From the NCBI RefSeq assembly GCF_900177425.1, contig NZ_LT840184.1, positions 3,388,263-3,452,262 of the forward strand: a stretch of 64,000 nt of DNA. The letters run 5' to 3'. Under the pieces are notes generated by a model. The model was not told where the DNA came from and ran no database searches. It saw nothing but the letters and a program-made list of their open reading frames with translations. Shown here piece by piece: positions 1-8,857 of this stretch (within the stretch, counting starts at the first letter, position 1; each line of letters opens with the position of its first letter). Origin of the DNA: Paenibacillus uliginis N3/975. GTDB taxonomy: Bacteria > Bacillota > Bacilli > Paenibacillales > Paenibacillaceae. The translations under genes were made by a program, and so were the position numbers.

Positions 1-157
1 AAGCAGTGCAAGATCATAGGTTACAGGGTAGTCAAACTTCATCGCTAACATTCCAACTGAAATATTTCTAACTAGAAAATATTGGGCGCTTAATACGAAA
101 ATGATGTAAAATAATGAGAGGATTAGCAAGAGGATTCACCAGAGAGGAGAATAACGC

Positions 158-745
158 GTGTCTAACCGATTGCAATTACTCCTCGCAGCAGATTTCAATG
201 AAATAAGTGAACCTATGCAGGAAGAGGTTTATTATGAATTTTATGATTTGGTCTACGGACAGATTATGTATGTGCTCCGGGACCACGCTGCTGTTGAGGA
301 CATTATTCAAGAATCATTCATTAAAGTAATAACAAGCAAGCCGGTTTTTGATAATATAAACAAATTAAAAGCTTGGTTACGAGTGGTTTCTAAAAATACA
401 ACAATGAATTATTTAAGAAAAAATAAAAAATACCGTAACCAAGTCGATGTTGACCGTGTTTTTATAAGTGAAGAGGAATTGGTTGCTTCTTCCACTAATG
501 TTGAACATCAGGTAGAGTCCAAAATGATGGAAGAATCCATTAAGAAATATCTAGAGCAGTTGAAGCCCGAATATCGGCTGCTCATCGAGTACCGCTGGAA
601 GCACGGATTAACCTATAAGGAAATCGCCGAGCTGCTGAATACCCGGGAAGACATTGTGAAGCAGCGTCTATTCCGAGCCAGGGAATCTGTTAAGAAAATG
701 CTATATAGGGAGTGGGGTGTTATGGATGAACAACGAAAAATATGA
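158..745 (+). CDS. ECF-type RNA polymerase sigma factor
   Basis: This is a 195-residue sigma-70 family protein with the two-domain layout of extracytoplasmic-function sigma factors. Region 2 lies at about residues 25-95 and includes the DHAAVEDIIQESFIKV stretch. Region 4 lies at about 130-185, with a helix-turn-helix around GLTYKEIAELLNTREDIVKQR. The GTG start is preceded by GAGAGGAGA at a good distance. The next gene overlaps its 3' end and encodes a membrane protein of anti-sigma type, so the two probably form a sigma/anti-sigma unit in which the sigma factor is held at the membrane until a signal releases it. The signal and regulon cannot be read from the sequence. Confidence 0.92.
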   Translation: MSNRLQLLLAADFNEISEPMQEEVYYEFYDLVYGQIMYVLRDHAAVEDIIQESFIKVITSKPVFDNINKLKAWLRVVSKNTTMNYLRKNKKYRNQVDVDRVFISEEELVASSTNVEHQVESKMMEESIKKYLEQLKPEYRLLIEYRWKHGLTYKEIAELLNTREDIVKQRLFRARESVKKMLYREWGVMDEQRKI

Positions 746-1535
746 TGATTGGTTTAACGAAGTTTTTGATGAGGCTTTTGAGCGTGCTGCTTCTCATTCC
801 TCTACTCCTGATCATGACACCAAACGGGAATCTTGGCTACAGGTCAAGCAGCAGCTTGAGAGTAAATCTAGACGTAAACAACGCCGACGCAGATTTCAAA
901 TGGCAGGGATTATTGCCGCTTCTATGGCTATTGGAGCAATTTTATTTTCTCCGCCAACGATTACTCAGGCCGTATCACCAATTTATCAGCAAATCAAGGA
1001 ATGGGGTGACGGTATCGTAACGATTATATCTGGTAAGGATGATTCGGTAACAGATACCGTGCCAAAGACGAGTCCACCACCTGGAAGGTCAGGAGAAATA
1101 TACGAAAATTTAGGCGAAGAGGTTTTGTGGAGCAGTTCTGCGGAAGACAATAATTTGACATTAGAAGAAGTTAAGTCAAGGTTAACGTTTACGTACTCGG
1201 ATTTCGAGTACATTCCTCAAGGATATAAGTTCCATGATGTACTTGTGGCTCCGATAAACGAAGAAGCATCGATTAATGACATTGCTATTCAATATGTGTC
1301 CGAGAGCGGCAAGATTCTGAACATTTCATATATCAATATAATTAACGGTCCCGTCTCAGTCAGCACCCTCAGCTCACCATCTTCTGAGAGTTTTCAGCTT
1401 AATTCAGGAACAGAAGCCTTATACACAAAAGGCATCGCCAGTTCTATACAATTTACACACAATGGTGTAATGATTCGAATCGTTGGTGAAATGAGCAAGG
1501 AAGAGCTGCTAAGAATGGCTAACAGCTTACCATAA
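726..1535 (+). CDS. membrane anti-sigma-like protein with DUF4367-type C-terminus
   Basis: The protein has about 269 residues. A soluble acidic N-terminal segment is followed by a very basic stretch (KSRRKQRRRR), one membrane segment (AGIIAASMAIGAILF) and an outer domain. Its last 40 or so residues (SIQFTHNGVMIRIVGEMSKEELLRMA region) resemble DUF4367. This N-in topology next to an ECF sigma gene fits an anti-sigma factor or regulator of the upstream protein, which is inferred. I chose ATG 726; a GTG at 717 in the same frame is possible, but AGGGAG at 707-712 spaces better to 726. The reading frame overlaps the sigma gene, which suggests translational coupling. Confidence 0.82.
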   Translation: MNNEKYDDWFNEVFDEAFERAASHSSTPDHDTKRESWLQVKQQLESKSRRKQRRRRFQMAGIIAASMAIGAILFSPPTITQAVSPIYQQIKEWGDGIVTIISGKDDSVTDTVPKTSPPPGRSGEIYENLGEEVLWSSSAEDNNLTLEEVKSRLTFTYSDFEYIPQGYKFHDVLVAPINEEASINDIAIQYVSESGKILNISYINIINGPVSVSTLSSPSSESFQLNSGTEALYTKGIASSIQFTHNGVMIRIVGEMSKEELLRMANSLP

Positions 1536-1540
1536 TGATG

Positions 1541-1580
1541 AAGGGCGTACCCATTATCGGGTACGCCCTTTATTATAATT
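1541..1580 (+). terminator. rho-independent terminator after the sigma/anti-sigma pair
   Basis: A perfect hairpin pairs AAGGGCGTACCC with GGGTACGCCCTT and is followed by TATTATAATT. It lies between convergent genes. Confidence 0.85.
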
Positions 1581-1583
1581 GAA

Positions 1584-2072
1584 TCAGTTCCCCATTAACA
1601 ATGATTCTGTATACATGACCTGCGTTTCAGTTTTGCCATTCACCGTAGCAAAATGTATCGTTTTTCCACGGTAATAATAACCTTCGATTGCACTAAAAGA
1701 CTTTGTCCCGTAATAACTGTTAGAATTTGTACTGCTACCGGAACTACTTGCGACTTCTACCCAGACGGAGCCCGTCCAGCGTTGAAGAAAAAAATCTACA
1801 CCAATCGAGTTTGCGGTCTGACTTGCGTATGTATTTCCTGATATATCCATTCCAGAACTAGTTTTTCGAATAGAAGATACCGCATCGATTAAATATGAAT
1901 TCATTGGATTTACGTTCATGATGTTCATCTCAACTGGAGGTGGAGTCGTTAATGCCCCGGCTATTTTGTCTTCTGTCGTATCAGCGGATGCGCCACCTGC
2001 AATCGCCAAGCTGACCAACAAAGTTGCTGTAAAAGCCGGTATTACGCGTGAAAGCTTCTTTACGTTTGACAT
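1584..2072 (-). CDS. secreted DUF6147-like protein
   Basis: This 162-residue protein has a Sec signal peptide: a basic start, a hydrophobic core (FTATLLVSLAIAGG) and a likely cut after ASA. The mature part is rich in Ser, Thr and Gly and contains a YYYRGKTIHF motif. It resembles the small secreted DUF6147 proteins of Bacillales and Clostridia, whose function is unknown. It stands alone, convergent with the anti-sigma-like gene and downstream of the transporter gene at 2221-3537 on the same strand. I cannot assign a role beyond a secreted or wall-associated protein. Confidence 0.7.
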   Translation of the reverse strand: MSNVKKLSRVIPAFTATLLVSLAIAGGASADTTEDKIAGALTTPPPVEMNIMNVNPMNSYLIDAVSSIRKTSSGMDISGNTYASQTANSIGVDFFLQRWTGSVWVEVASSSGSSTNSNSYYGTKSFSAIEGYYYRGKTIHFATVNGKTETQVMYTESLLMGN

Positions 2073-2169
2073 AACATCACCTTTTCTCTCATGATTTTAT
2101 CGAACATCCATATATTAACATACCCATACGACAAAGAAATGTCTTTTTCTTCATTTTTAGTATCAATTT

Positions 2170-2202
2170 AAAAAAAGACAACGGCTATAAGCCGCTGTCT
2201 TC
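2170..2202 (-). terminator. terminator of the CorC-like gene
   Basis: The hairpin pairs AAGACAaCGGC with GCCGcTGTCTT. On the minus strand it is followed by a run of seven T, just past the stop codon at 2221. Confidence 0.85.
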
Positions 2203-2220
2203 TTAGTGCCATCGCATATA

Positions 2221-3537
2221 TTATGCGCCGGCCTCCTCCTGTATCACCTGCTGTTTCAGCAAAGTAATGCGGGATATTCGTTTATTTTCCGTCTCTTCCA
2301 CAACGAATAAATATTCGCCGTAAGAATATGACTGACCTTTATGCGGAAGGATGACCTCCAGTCGGGAAGACAACCAACCACCAATCGTATCATAATCCTC
2401 TGTATCCACATCCAGACCAAAATGGCCATTAATTTCGTTGATCAACATCAACCCATCAATAGAATACTCATCCTCAGACACGATTTCAATTCCCTGCCGC
2501 TCCTCATCAAACTCATCCTGAATTTCACCAACAATTTCTTCCATGATGTCCTCCAGAGTAACAAGGCCGGACGTACCACCGTATTCATCGATCAGAATCG
2601 CAATTTGCGTTTTGCTCCGTTGCATACGCTTCAGCAGTTCACTAATCTTCATCGATTCAGGAACCGCGATGATCGGGCGAATAAGTGAAATCTGGTCCCG
2701 GACATATCCCCGCATTAAATCCTTAATATGAATAAATCCAATAATATGGTCCTTATCCTCATCGCAGATCGGGTAACGGGTCCTCATTCCCTCATGGGCG
2801 ATCTCGAGATTTTCCTGCATGGACAGATTGCTGTATAAACAGATCATATCCGTACGAGGAATCATGATCTCTCTTGCTGTTGTATCCGCAAATTCAAAAA
2901 TATTATCTACCAAGGTCAGTTCCGTATCATTGATCAGACCAATCTCACTGCTTTCCTTCATCAGATCACGCAGTTCTTCCTCTGTGTGAGCCGTTCCCCG
3001 TTCAACGACAGGTGTCATCCGGAACAAGCGCAGAAGACCGTTCGATAAATTGTTAACTAACCAAATAACCGGATACGATATTTTATAGAAGATGTCCATC
3101 GGTCTTGCTGACAACATGATTATCGTTTCCGCCTTGCGGACAGCAACTGTTTTGGGTGCGAGTTCGCCTAATACGATATGCATCACTGCGATAAACGCAA
3201 ATGCAATCACAATAGACACCACATGTAGCACTGTGTCTCCAAGTCCTAATACTTGAAACCATGGAGCTATCATGGACGCAATAGAACGTTCTCCGATCCA
3301 TCCAAGTAGAAGCGATGAAGTCGTAATGCCGAGCTGGCAAGCGGACAAGTAAGCGTCCAGGTTGCGCAAAATCCGCTGGGCTATTTTTGCGTTCTTCTTT
3401 CTTTCTTCAACAAGTGCATCAATCCGGCTGCCTCTGACCTTTACGAAAGCCAGCTCAGCCGATACAAAAAAACCATTTAGTAATACTAAAAACAATATCA
3501 AGGATATTCCCAACCAACTCGGTAAAGGGTCACTCAA
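2221..3537 (-). CDS. HlyC/CorC (CNNM) family membrane transporter with CBS domains
   Basis: A 438-residue protein with an N-terminal CNNM/DUF21 membrane domain (about 1-200, several hydrophobic helices), a CBS pair (about 215-340, including TDMICLYSNLSMQEN and DEYGGTSGLVTLEDIMEEIVGEI) and a C-terminal CorC_HlyC domain (about 355-430). Family members are tied to magnesium, cobalt or other divalent-cation efflux and homeostasis, not to haemolysis as the old name says. The start is TTG at 3537, preceded by GGATAGGAG; an in-frame TAG lies shortly upstream. The preceding 160 bases hold a structured leader that can pair with this ribosome-binding site (described separately). Confidence 0.9.
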   Translation of the reverse strand: MSDPLPSWLGISLILFLVLLNGFFVSAELAFVKVRGSRIDALVEERKKNAKIAQRILRNLDAYLSACQLGITTSSLLLGWIGERSIASMIAPWFQVLGLGDTVLHVVSIVIAFAFIAVMHIVLGELAPKTVAVRKAETIIMLSARPMDIFYKISYPVIWLVNNLSNGLLRLFRMTPVVERGTAHTEEELRDLMKESSEIGLINDTELTLVDNIFEFADTTAREIMIPRTDMICLYSNLSMQENLEIAHEGMRTRYPICDEDKDHIIGFIHIKDLMRGYVRDQISLIRPIIAVPESMKISELLKRMQRSKTQIAILIDEYGGTSGLVTLEDIMEEIVGEIQDEFDEERQGIEIVSEDEYSIDGLMLINEINGHFGLDVDTEDYDTIGGWLSSRLEVILPHKGQSYSYGEYLFVVEETENKRISRITLLKQQVIQEEAGA

Positions 3538-3700
3538 TCGTTCTCCTATCCGCCGTATGAACTACTAAGACAGATAGGAACACCTCCTTCGGTTATTAAA
3601 AATGTGTGGGGCCATAACGCATAACAACGTAATCGGACAACGCGTCAACTTCCCAATGGTCTCATCTCCTTGTTTTTTTAACGTAAACAACCTATATAAG
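3538..3700 (-). promoter_or_regulatory. structured 5' leader of the CorC-like gene (candidate RNA switch)
   Basis: On the minus strand, TCCTATCTG (about 3568-3576) can pair with CGGATAGGA (about 3544-3552). This would hide the GGATAGGAG ribosome-binding site of the TTG start. Just upstream lies a perfect AAGGAGGTG with no ATG, GTG or TTG at a usable distance, and then a G/C-rich block (GTTGACGCG, GCCCCACAC). I could not match it to the M-box or yybP-ykoY consensus by eye. Regulation by metal is inferred from the gene it precedes. Confidence 0.45.
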
Positions 3701-3787
3701 TAATTATATAGTTATACGATACACAGTCAAACGCTCTGTTATGACATAAAACCGCGTTGTTACAAGCTGTTTTTTGATTATCGTCAT

Positions 3788-3825
3788 TTAACACTCGTTT
3801 ACACCAATTTGATGCTCTCTTAATA
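3788..3825 (+). promoter_or_regulatory. PhoP-box-like repeats upstream of the alkaline phosphatase
   Basis: Four hexamers recur every 11 bases: TTAACA (3788), TTACAC (3799, inside TTTACA), TTGATG (about 3809-3810) and TTAATA (3820). Bacillus PhoP binds direct repeats of TT(A/C/T)A(C/T)A at this spacing. The block sits about 50-85 bases before the GTG start of a phosphatase, which fits phosphate-starvation control. The third repeat is weak. Confidence 0.6.
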
Positions 3826-3873
3826 ATTGGCCTTCATACTAGATTCGAAGACACCTTTTAAGGAGGAACTAGT

Positions 3874-5730
3874 GTGAAAAACAATCGATCAACACGTATG
3901 GCTGCTATCTTACTTACAGTGGCAGCTGCATTCGGGGGAACGGCTCCACTCCCCGCTCATGCAGAAGGAATAAGCGCTAATCAACAGGCTTCCACTGCAC
4001 CAGTCATTACGATTTTGCCTATTGATCGAGCTGCTATATTGGCAGGTCAAAAATTGGACTTTAGAGTAGAAATTACAGGTATAGAAAGCAAAGAACCACT
4101 GCAGGTGCTTATTAACGGCAAGGATGCTGGCCAATATTTTGGCAAAAAGCCTGTCATTACGCACACCACAGCGAATAGCACGGAGTATACGATCCGCGAT
4201 ATATCATTTAAAAAACCGGAACGTATTTCCGTTAAAGCCTCCGCCAATCACAAGAAAAAAACGTTGACTAAAACGGTCAATTATGAAGTGTATCAAGCCA
4301 TTGGCAACGGTAAAAAAGCGAAAAATGTCGTTCTTATGGTAGGCGACGGAATGAGCTCTAACATAAGAACCGCTGCACGCGTTGTTTCAAAAGGAATAAA
4401 TGAAGGCAAGTTCAAAGGTTGGCTGGAAATGGAGAACATGGACTCCATGGGTATGGTTACCACGTCAGGTATGGATTCTATCGTTACAGATTCTGCCAAT
4501 AGCGCCTCAGCCTATGCTACAGGTCATAAAACAGCAGTTAACGCAGAGGGTGTTTACCCTGACAATACAGCCGATCCGTTAGATGATCCTAAAGTTGAGA
4601 ACATTATTGAGCTGCTAAAACGTACACGAGGGATGTCTACAGGTCTTGTAACGACAGCAGACATCACTGATGCAACACCGGCTGCTATGACTGTACATAC
4701 CCGTTCACGGTATGAATCAGAGTTTATTGCCAAGTCCTTTCTGGATCCTCTCCATCGTCCGGATGTGCTGCTTGGAGGCGGTAGAGAATGGTTCCTTCCT
4801 GCTTCTGATGGTGGTAAACGTAAAGATCAGACCAATCTTATTGATGCGTACAAAAAGCAAGGGTATTCATATGTTACGAACGCTAAGGAGCTGAATAAAA
4901 CTTCAGCCAACGGAAAGCTTCTTGGTCTGTTCCGTCCAAGCAACATGAACGTATATTTCGACCGTGAATATACACAGCCTAATAATCCCGACATCGTTGG
5001 AACGTATAATGACCAGCCTACTTTGATGGAAATGACCTCAAAAGCACTAGACGTACTTGATAATAACAAAAACGGCTTTTTCTTGATGGTCGAAGGTGCT
5101 TCGATTGACAAACAGGCACATACCATGGATATGGAACGAGTGATTTGGGATACGATTGAATTTGATCAGACCGTGGGACTCGTCAAGGAGTACGTTCGCA
5201 AGCACCCAGAAACACTTGTTATTGTAACAGCCGACCATGGCCACTCCATGACTTTAAACGGTACATTCTCCGTAAAAGATGCTGCCGGCAAAAAAGGTGA
5301 TGAGCTCCGCGAGCTAATCGGCACCTATGCGGATTCGAAATTCCCGACCTATAAGGATGCCGATGGAGACGGTTTCCCCGACAAACCGGATTCCGATTGG
5401 AAACTAGCCATTGGTTGGGGTAACCACCCGGATCACAATGAAGATTACATGACAAATCCGAAACCGGTAAGTCCAACGATCCAAGACCCGAATGTGACTG
5501 ACAAGTCATGGTACATTGCTAATCCGGATAAGGACCCAAATGGAGTGCATTACAATGGCAACCTTCCTCATGATGAAGGTCAGGAGGTTCACACGTTTGA
5601 CGATGTGCCGATCAATGCATCAGGTCCCGGAGCCTCTTTCTTTAGCGGATACATGGATAATACTGAAGTATTCCGAAAAATGATGACAGCATTGCAGTTA
5701 GATCCGGTTAAGGAGAAGGTTAAGAAATAA
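3874..5730 (+). CDS. secreted alkaline phosphatase (PhoA superfamily)
   Basis: A 618-residue exported phosphomonoesterase with a signal peptide ending near AHA (about residue 30). An extra N-terminal beta-rich segment of about 110 residues precedes the catalytic domain. Family landmarks are visible: VVLMVGDGMS near 155 (metal ligand Asp), TDSANSAS with the nucleophile Ser near 207, TADHGHS near 452 and HDEGQEVHTFDD near 567 (metal ligands). A DADGDGFPD loop near 495 looks like a calcium-binding insert. It is longer than E. coli PhoA because of the N-terminal domain and inserts. The GTG start follows AAGGAGG. PhoP-box-like repeats upstream and a UgpAEB-like importer 1.2 kb downstream suggest a role in phosphate scavenging. 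Confidence 0.93.
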   Translation: MKNNRSTRMAAILLTVAAAFGGTAPLPAHAEGISANQQASTAPVITILPIDRAAILAGQKLDFRVEITGIESKEPLQVLINGKDAGQYFGKKPVITHTTANSTEYTIRDISFKKPERISVKASANHKKKTLTKTVNYEVYQAIGNGKKAKNVVLMVGDGMSSNIRTAARVVSKGINEGKFKGWLEMENMDSMGMVTTSGMDSIVTDSANSASAYATGHKTAVNAEGVYPDNTADPLDDPKVENIIELLKRTRGMSTGLVTTADITDATPAAMTVHTRSRYESEFIAKSFLDPLHRPDVLLGGGREWFLPASDGGKRKDQTNLIDAYKKQGYSYVTNAKELNKTSANGKLLGLFRPSNMNVYFDREYTQPNNPDIVGTYNDQPTLMEMTSKALDVLDNNKNGFFLMVEGASIDKQAHTMDMERVIWDTIEFDQTVGLVKEYVRKHPETLVIVTADHGHSMTLNGTFSVKDAAGKKGDELRELIGTYADSKFPTYKDADGDGFPDKPDSDWKLAIGWGNHPDHNEDYMTNPKPVSPTIQDPNVTDKSWYIANPDKDPNGVHYNGNLPHDEGQEVHTFDDVPINASGPGASFFSGYMDNTEVFRKMMTALQLDPVKEKVKK

Positions 5731-5744
5731 CTTTGTTACACAAT

Positions 5745-5778
5745 AAGCCGTACATCTGACTGAGATGTACGGCTTTTT
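5745..5778 (+). terminator. terminator of the alkaline phosphatase gene
   Basis: AGCCGTACATCT pairs with AGATGTACGGCT around a five-base loop and is followed by T residues. Confidence 0.88.
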
Positions 5779-5796
5779 CCTGATTTAAATTCTTTT

Positions 5797-6273
5797 TTAT
5801 CTTCCCATTGGAGGGGTGCCAGCCACTCCAGGATATTGATATGTCAGAGGCTCATTAAACACGACATAGTCAAGGTTCACCATAAGAAGGATGATTCGAC
5901 GGCCCGTTTGAGGCTCACTGATAATGATGTGATCGCGGCCAGCTGCTTCTATAACCCCTGTAAATATTTTTGCGTTCCATTGGGAGTTATTCTCATAAGT
6001 CATGTAGAATGTAGCTTGCTTACCAAGATTCAGACGGAGAATATTTTCAATATAGGACTGCTCGAACTGCGGTGGAGCCTGAATGACTTGACCCGTTGGT
6101 GTCATAGGAGCACCACTCATTACTTGTGGAGGCATCTTAGTGTTATTAGGAGCCATACCACGACTTTGCTGTGGATGACCACTTTGCTGAAAGCCTTGTT
6201 GAAAGCCTTGCTGGATACCTGGATATCCATTACCAATCGTATAGTTCACAGGTGCATTTCCATGGTTTAACAT
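5797..6273 (-). CDS. gerQ: spore coat protein GerQ
   Basis: This is a 158-residue coat protein. The N-terminal 70 residues are low-complexity (repeated QQGFQ, many Pro, Gly and Gln) and the C-terminal domain from about 75 onward carries the GerQ signature (YIENILRLNLGKQATFYMT and IEAAGRDHIIISEPQTGR). In Bacillus, GerQ is needed for dipicolinate-triggered germination, places CwlJ in the coat and is crosslinked by transglutaminase. The adjacent gene is cwlJ, the same order as in Bacillus, which supports the call. ATG start behind GGAGG. Expression in the mother cell is expected from the family but I did not identify the promoter. Confidence 0.93.
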   Translation of the reverse strand: MLNHGNAPVNYTIGNGYPGIQQGFQQGFQQSGHPQQSRGMAPNNTKMPPQVMSGAPMTPTGQVIQAPPQFEQSYIENILRLNLGKQATFYMTYENNSQWNAKIFTGVIEAAGRDHIIISEPQTGRRIILLMVNLDYVVFNEPLTYQYPGVAGTPPMGR

Positions 6274-6293
6274 AAGTAATTTCCTCCTTCATT

Positions 6294-6351
6294 ATACAAA
6301 ACGCTATTAATACACATTCGGGATACAAAACGCTATTAATACACATTCGGG
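6294..6351. repeat. 29-bp tandem duplication covering the cwlJ stop codon
   Basis: Two exact 29-base copies (6294-6322 and 6323-6351) carry the last codons (Pro-Asn-Val-Tyr) and stop of cwlJ. The copy nearer gerQ is outside the reading frame, so the gene product is intact. Confidence 0.95.
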
Positions 6352-6758
6352 CAATCTTCGGAAGTAGGTCTGAAAAAGCAGTGAGACTTAAACCGACCGG
6401 TATTTTGCTGGTTATACCAAGTTGGTGGGCATTCCCCTACCGGTCTAAAAAACCACAAAGCGTTATTCGCAGGCCAGGTGCGTTCCCCATTGATGGTACG
6501 CTGAGCTAGCCTTCTATCCCTATCCCGAGCTCTCTGATAAAAGTAACCCTTCTGAGTCGCTTCAAATCCGCCCGGACTCTGAAACACCATGTCATTCATG
6601 TTGCGGATATTAAGGAAGTCCAGACAATTCGCCAAGATCCGGTTTACTCCAACATTCCCGACCATGAGCATGCCCTGTTCCCCTTCTCCCTCCGCCTCGG
6701 CACGAATCAATCTTGCCAATAAATCCACATCTGATGAATTCGCTTTGATAACGGCCAC
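6336..6758 (-). CDS. cwlJ: spore cortex-lytic cell wall hydrolase CwlJ
   Basis: About 140 residues forming one Hydrolase_2/SleB-type domain, beginning AVIKANSSDVDLLARLIRAE with the acidic EAEGEGEQG motif and ending CFFRPTSEDCPNVY, close to Bacillus CwlJ in length and sequence. CwlJ degrades cortex peptidoglycan containing muramic-delta-lactam during germination in response to Ca-dipicolinate and depends on GerQ, which is encoded next. I chose the GTG at 6758 because GAGGAGG lies just before it and Bacillus CwlJ begins at this point. The open frame extends another 36 codons upstream without support. Confidence 0.92.
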   Translation of the reverse strand: MAVIKANSSDVDLLARLIRAEAEGEGEQGMLMVGNVGVNRILANCLDFLNIRNMNDMVFQSPGGFEATQKGYFYQRARDRDRRLAQRTINGERTWPANNALWFFRPVGECPPTWYNQQNTGRFKSHCFFRPTSEDCPNVY

Positions 6759-6945
6759 AGTTCTCCTCCTCGTTTCCTTGTTTTCACCATGTATCTTATG
6801 TGCATTCGCCCATAGAGGTGACAACAGGCAAAAAGGTTTTATATAAATTACTTTCGCCATACACAAATCCCCATCAGATTTAATATCTGGATTCTATACT
6901 CTTATATAAGTAAGGCCAAGCATGAAAGTGAGGTAATGCAAATCC

Positions 6946-7920
6946 ATGGAAAAAGAATACATGCTCTCTCCTCCGAGGCACTCTCTGACGTCTTCAACCC
7001 ATGAGCAAGAACTGCTTACCAAGGCAAGCGGCACATCGATCAAAAAAATCCGCCGTAAAGAAATTACGTTGGCGTACGCATTACTGACCCCTTCGATTTT
7101 GCTGTTCGGTTTATTTTTATTCTATCCTCTCATTAAATCAGTGTACCTCAGCTTGTTTCTAACCGATCCCCAAGGCCGAGTGGCTGAATTCGTCGGTCTA
7201 GACAATTTCAAGCAGATTCTGGTATCCGATATGTTCTTCAAGAGTTTTTCGAATACTATGCTGTTTATCGTGCTGACGGTACCTGCCGGCATCGCTGCCG
7301 CTCTTCTCCTAGCAGCTTTAACCCACAACAGACTGAAGGGGATGAAAGTGTTCCGGTTCATATTTTCATTACCGATGGCTGTTTCTGTCGGTACCGGCTC
7401 GATGATCTGGATGATCCTGTACCACCCAACCCTAGGGATACTTAACTATTTCCTGCACCTCATCGGAATTGAGCCGGTACAATGGTTGACCGATCCGAAA
7501 TGGGCGATGCTGTCCATTGCCTTGATGACAGTTTGGATGAATCTTGGTTTCAACTATATTTTGATACTGAGCGGAATGCAGGGCGTCTCCGACGATATTT
7601 ATGACAGCACAAAAATCGACGGCTCAGGTCCGATACGAACATTTTTCCGGATTACGCTGCCGCTCATCTCCCCTACTCTCTTCTTTACGCTGGTCGTATC
7701 CGTTATAGGTTCCTTTCAAGCGTTCGGACAGATTAACATCTTGACAAAGGGTGGTCCGATGAACAGCACGAATGTGATGGTTTACAACATCTATCAGGAT
7801 GCATTCATTAACTTTCGTTTCGGTATAGGAAGTGCTCAAGCGCTGATCCTGTTTGCTATCATCCTTCTGCTCACCGTCGCTCAGTTCAAATTCGTTGAAA
7901 AGAAGGTGCACTACCAATGA
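6946..7920 (+). CDS. ABC sugar/glycerol-3-phosphate-type permease, MalF/UgpA-like
   Basis: A 324-residue membrane protein with six predicted helices and the EAA-loop signature (TKIDGSGPIRTFFRITLPL, about 226-244) that docks the ATPase. A 35-residue hydrophilic N-terminus precedes the first helix. It forms the heteromeric channel with the next gene, whose ATG overlaps this stop (ATGA). The binding protein at 8858 is UgpB-like, so glycerol-3-phosphate or a phosphodiester is the favoured substrate, by inference. No ATPase gene is nearby; such systems often share a common MsmX/UgpC-type ATPase. A start at 6946 gives a weak GTGAGGT ribosome site. Confidence 0.88.
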   Translation: MEKEYMLSPPRHSLTSSTHEQELLTKASGTSIKKIRRKEITLAYALLTPSILLFGLFLFYPLIKSVYLSLFLTDPQGRVAEFVGLDNFKQILVSDMFFKSFSNTMLFIVLTVPAGIAAALLLAALTHNRLKGMKVFRFIFSLPMAVSVGTGSMIWMILYHPTLGILNYFLHLIGIEPVQWLTDPKWAMLSIALMTVWMNLGFNYILILSGMQGVSDDIYDSTKIDGSGPIRTFFRITLPLISPTLFFTLVVSVIGSFQAFGQINILTKGGPMNSTNVMVYNIYQDAFINFRFGIGSAQALILFAIILLLTVAQFKFVEKKVHYQ

Positions 7921-8741
7921 GCATGCGTCTCCTGCCAAAAAGCTTTATCTACCTGGCTCTGCTGGTCTGCTCACTTCTCGTCGCTTTCCCTCTCCTCTAC
8001 ACCCTGTCTACTTCCATGATGAGTGAAGCAGAATCTGCCGTGTATCCACCGCCAATACTGCCGGATGCTTTGAATATGTCCAACTTCATCAAGGTCGTCG
8101 ATACCATTCCGGTTCTTAGATTCATTGGGAACAGCATGATCGTATCCTGCGTAATCATGGCAGGACAGATCATAACGGCAAGCCTTGCTGCATACGCCTT
8201 CGCATTTCTCAAATTCCCTGGAAAAACGCTGTTATTCAGCCTGTTTCTGGCCACCATGATGGTTCCTTGGGAAGTCATTATGATTCCTAATTACCTTACG
8301 GTAAAAAGCCTCAACTGGCTTGATACTTATCAAGGGCTCATTGTTCCTTTTGTCGCTTCCGCATTCGGGACATTTCTACTGAGACAGTACTTTTTGCAGC
8401 TGCCAAAAGAGCTGTTCGAAGCAGCCCGAGTGGATGGCTGCGGACATGTGCGGATGTTCCTAAAGCTGGTGATACCGTTATCCCTACCAGGTATCGCCAC
8501 GCTCGGTGTCTACTCTTTTCTAAACAACTGGAACATGTACTTATGGCCGCTGTTAACAACCAACCGGGAGGAGATGCGTACCGTTCAGATCGGTATCGGC
8601 ATGCTTCAATTCGAAGAGATGAATTCGTGGAACCTTATACTTTCAGGGGTTCTTACATTGCTGCTCCCTTCCTTGCTACTGCTTGCGTTAGGACTTAAAC
8701 CGCTCGTTCGCGGTATTACTGCAGGAGCGTTAAAAGGGTAA
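7917..8741 (+). CDS. ABC sugar/glycerol-3-phosphate-type permease, MalG/UgpE-like
   Basis: A 274-residue inner-membrane permease with about six helices and the EAA motif EAARVDGCGHVRMFLKLVIP near 185-205. It pairs with the preceding permease, overlapping it by four bases, and is followed after a gap of about 115 bases by the lipoprotein binding component. The order permease-permease-binding protein is less common than binding protein first, and the gap could hold a separate promoter for the binding protein, which is normally needed in excess. Length and helices match intact family members. Confidence 0.88.
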   Translation: MSMRLLPKSFIYLALLVCSLLVAFPLLYTLSTSMMSEAESAVYPPPILPDALNMSNFIKVVDTIPVLRFIGNSMIVSCVIMAGQIITASLAAYAFAFLKFPGKTLLFSLFLATMMVPWEVIMIPNYLTVKSLNWLDTYQGLIVPFVASAFGTFLLRQYFLQLPKELFEAARVDGCGHVRMFLKLVIPLSLPGIATLGVYSFLNNWNMYLWPLLTTNREEMRTVQIGIGMLQFEEMNSWNLILSGVLTLLLPSLLLLALGLKPLVRGITAGALKG

Positions 8742-8857
8742 TATTGGTGCTCAAGCGATAAGGATATGAGAAATCAGTCTTGCGGGGCCAGCTGCATTTG
8801 GCTACGTAATGTTGATATAGATACAAACTATATTTTCAAAGGGAGAGATTAACGATC

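Noticed and set aside
6759..6866. 36-codon upstream extension of cwlJ
   Set aside because: The GTG at 6758 has a strong ribosome site and matches the start of Bacillus CwlJ; the extension has neither.
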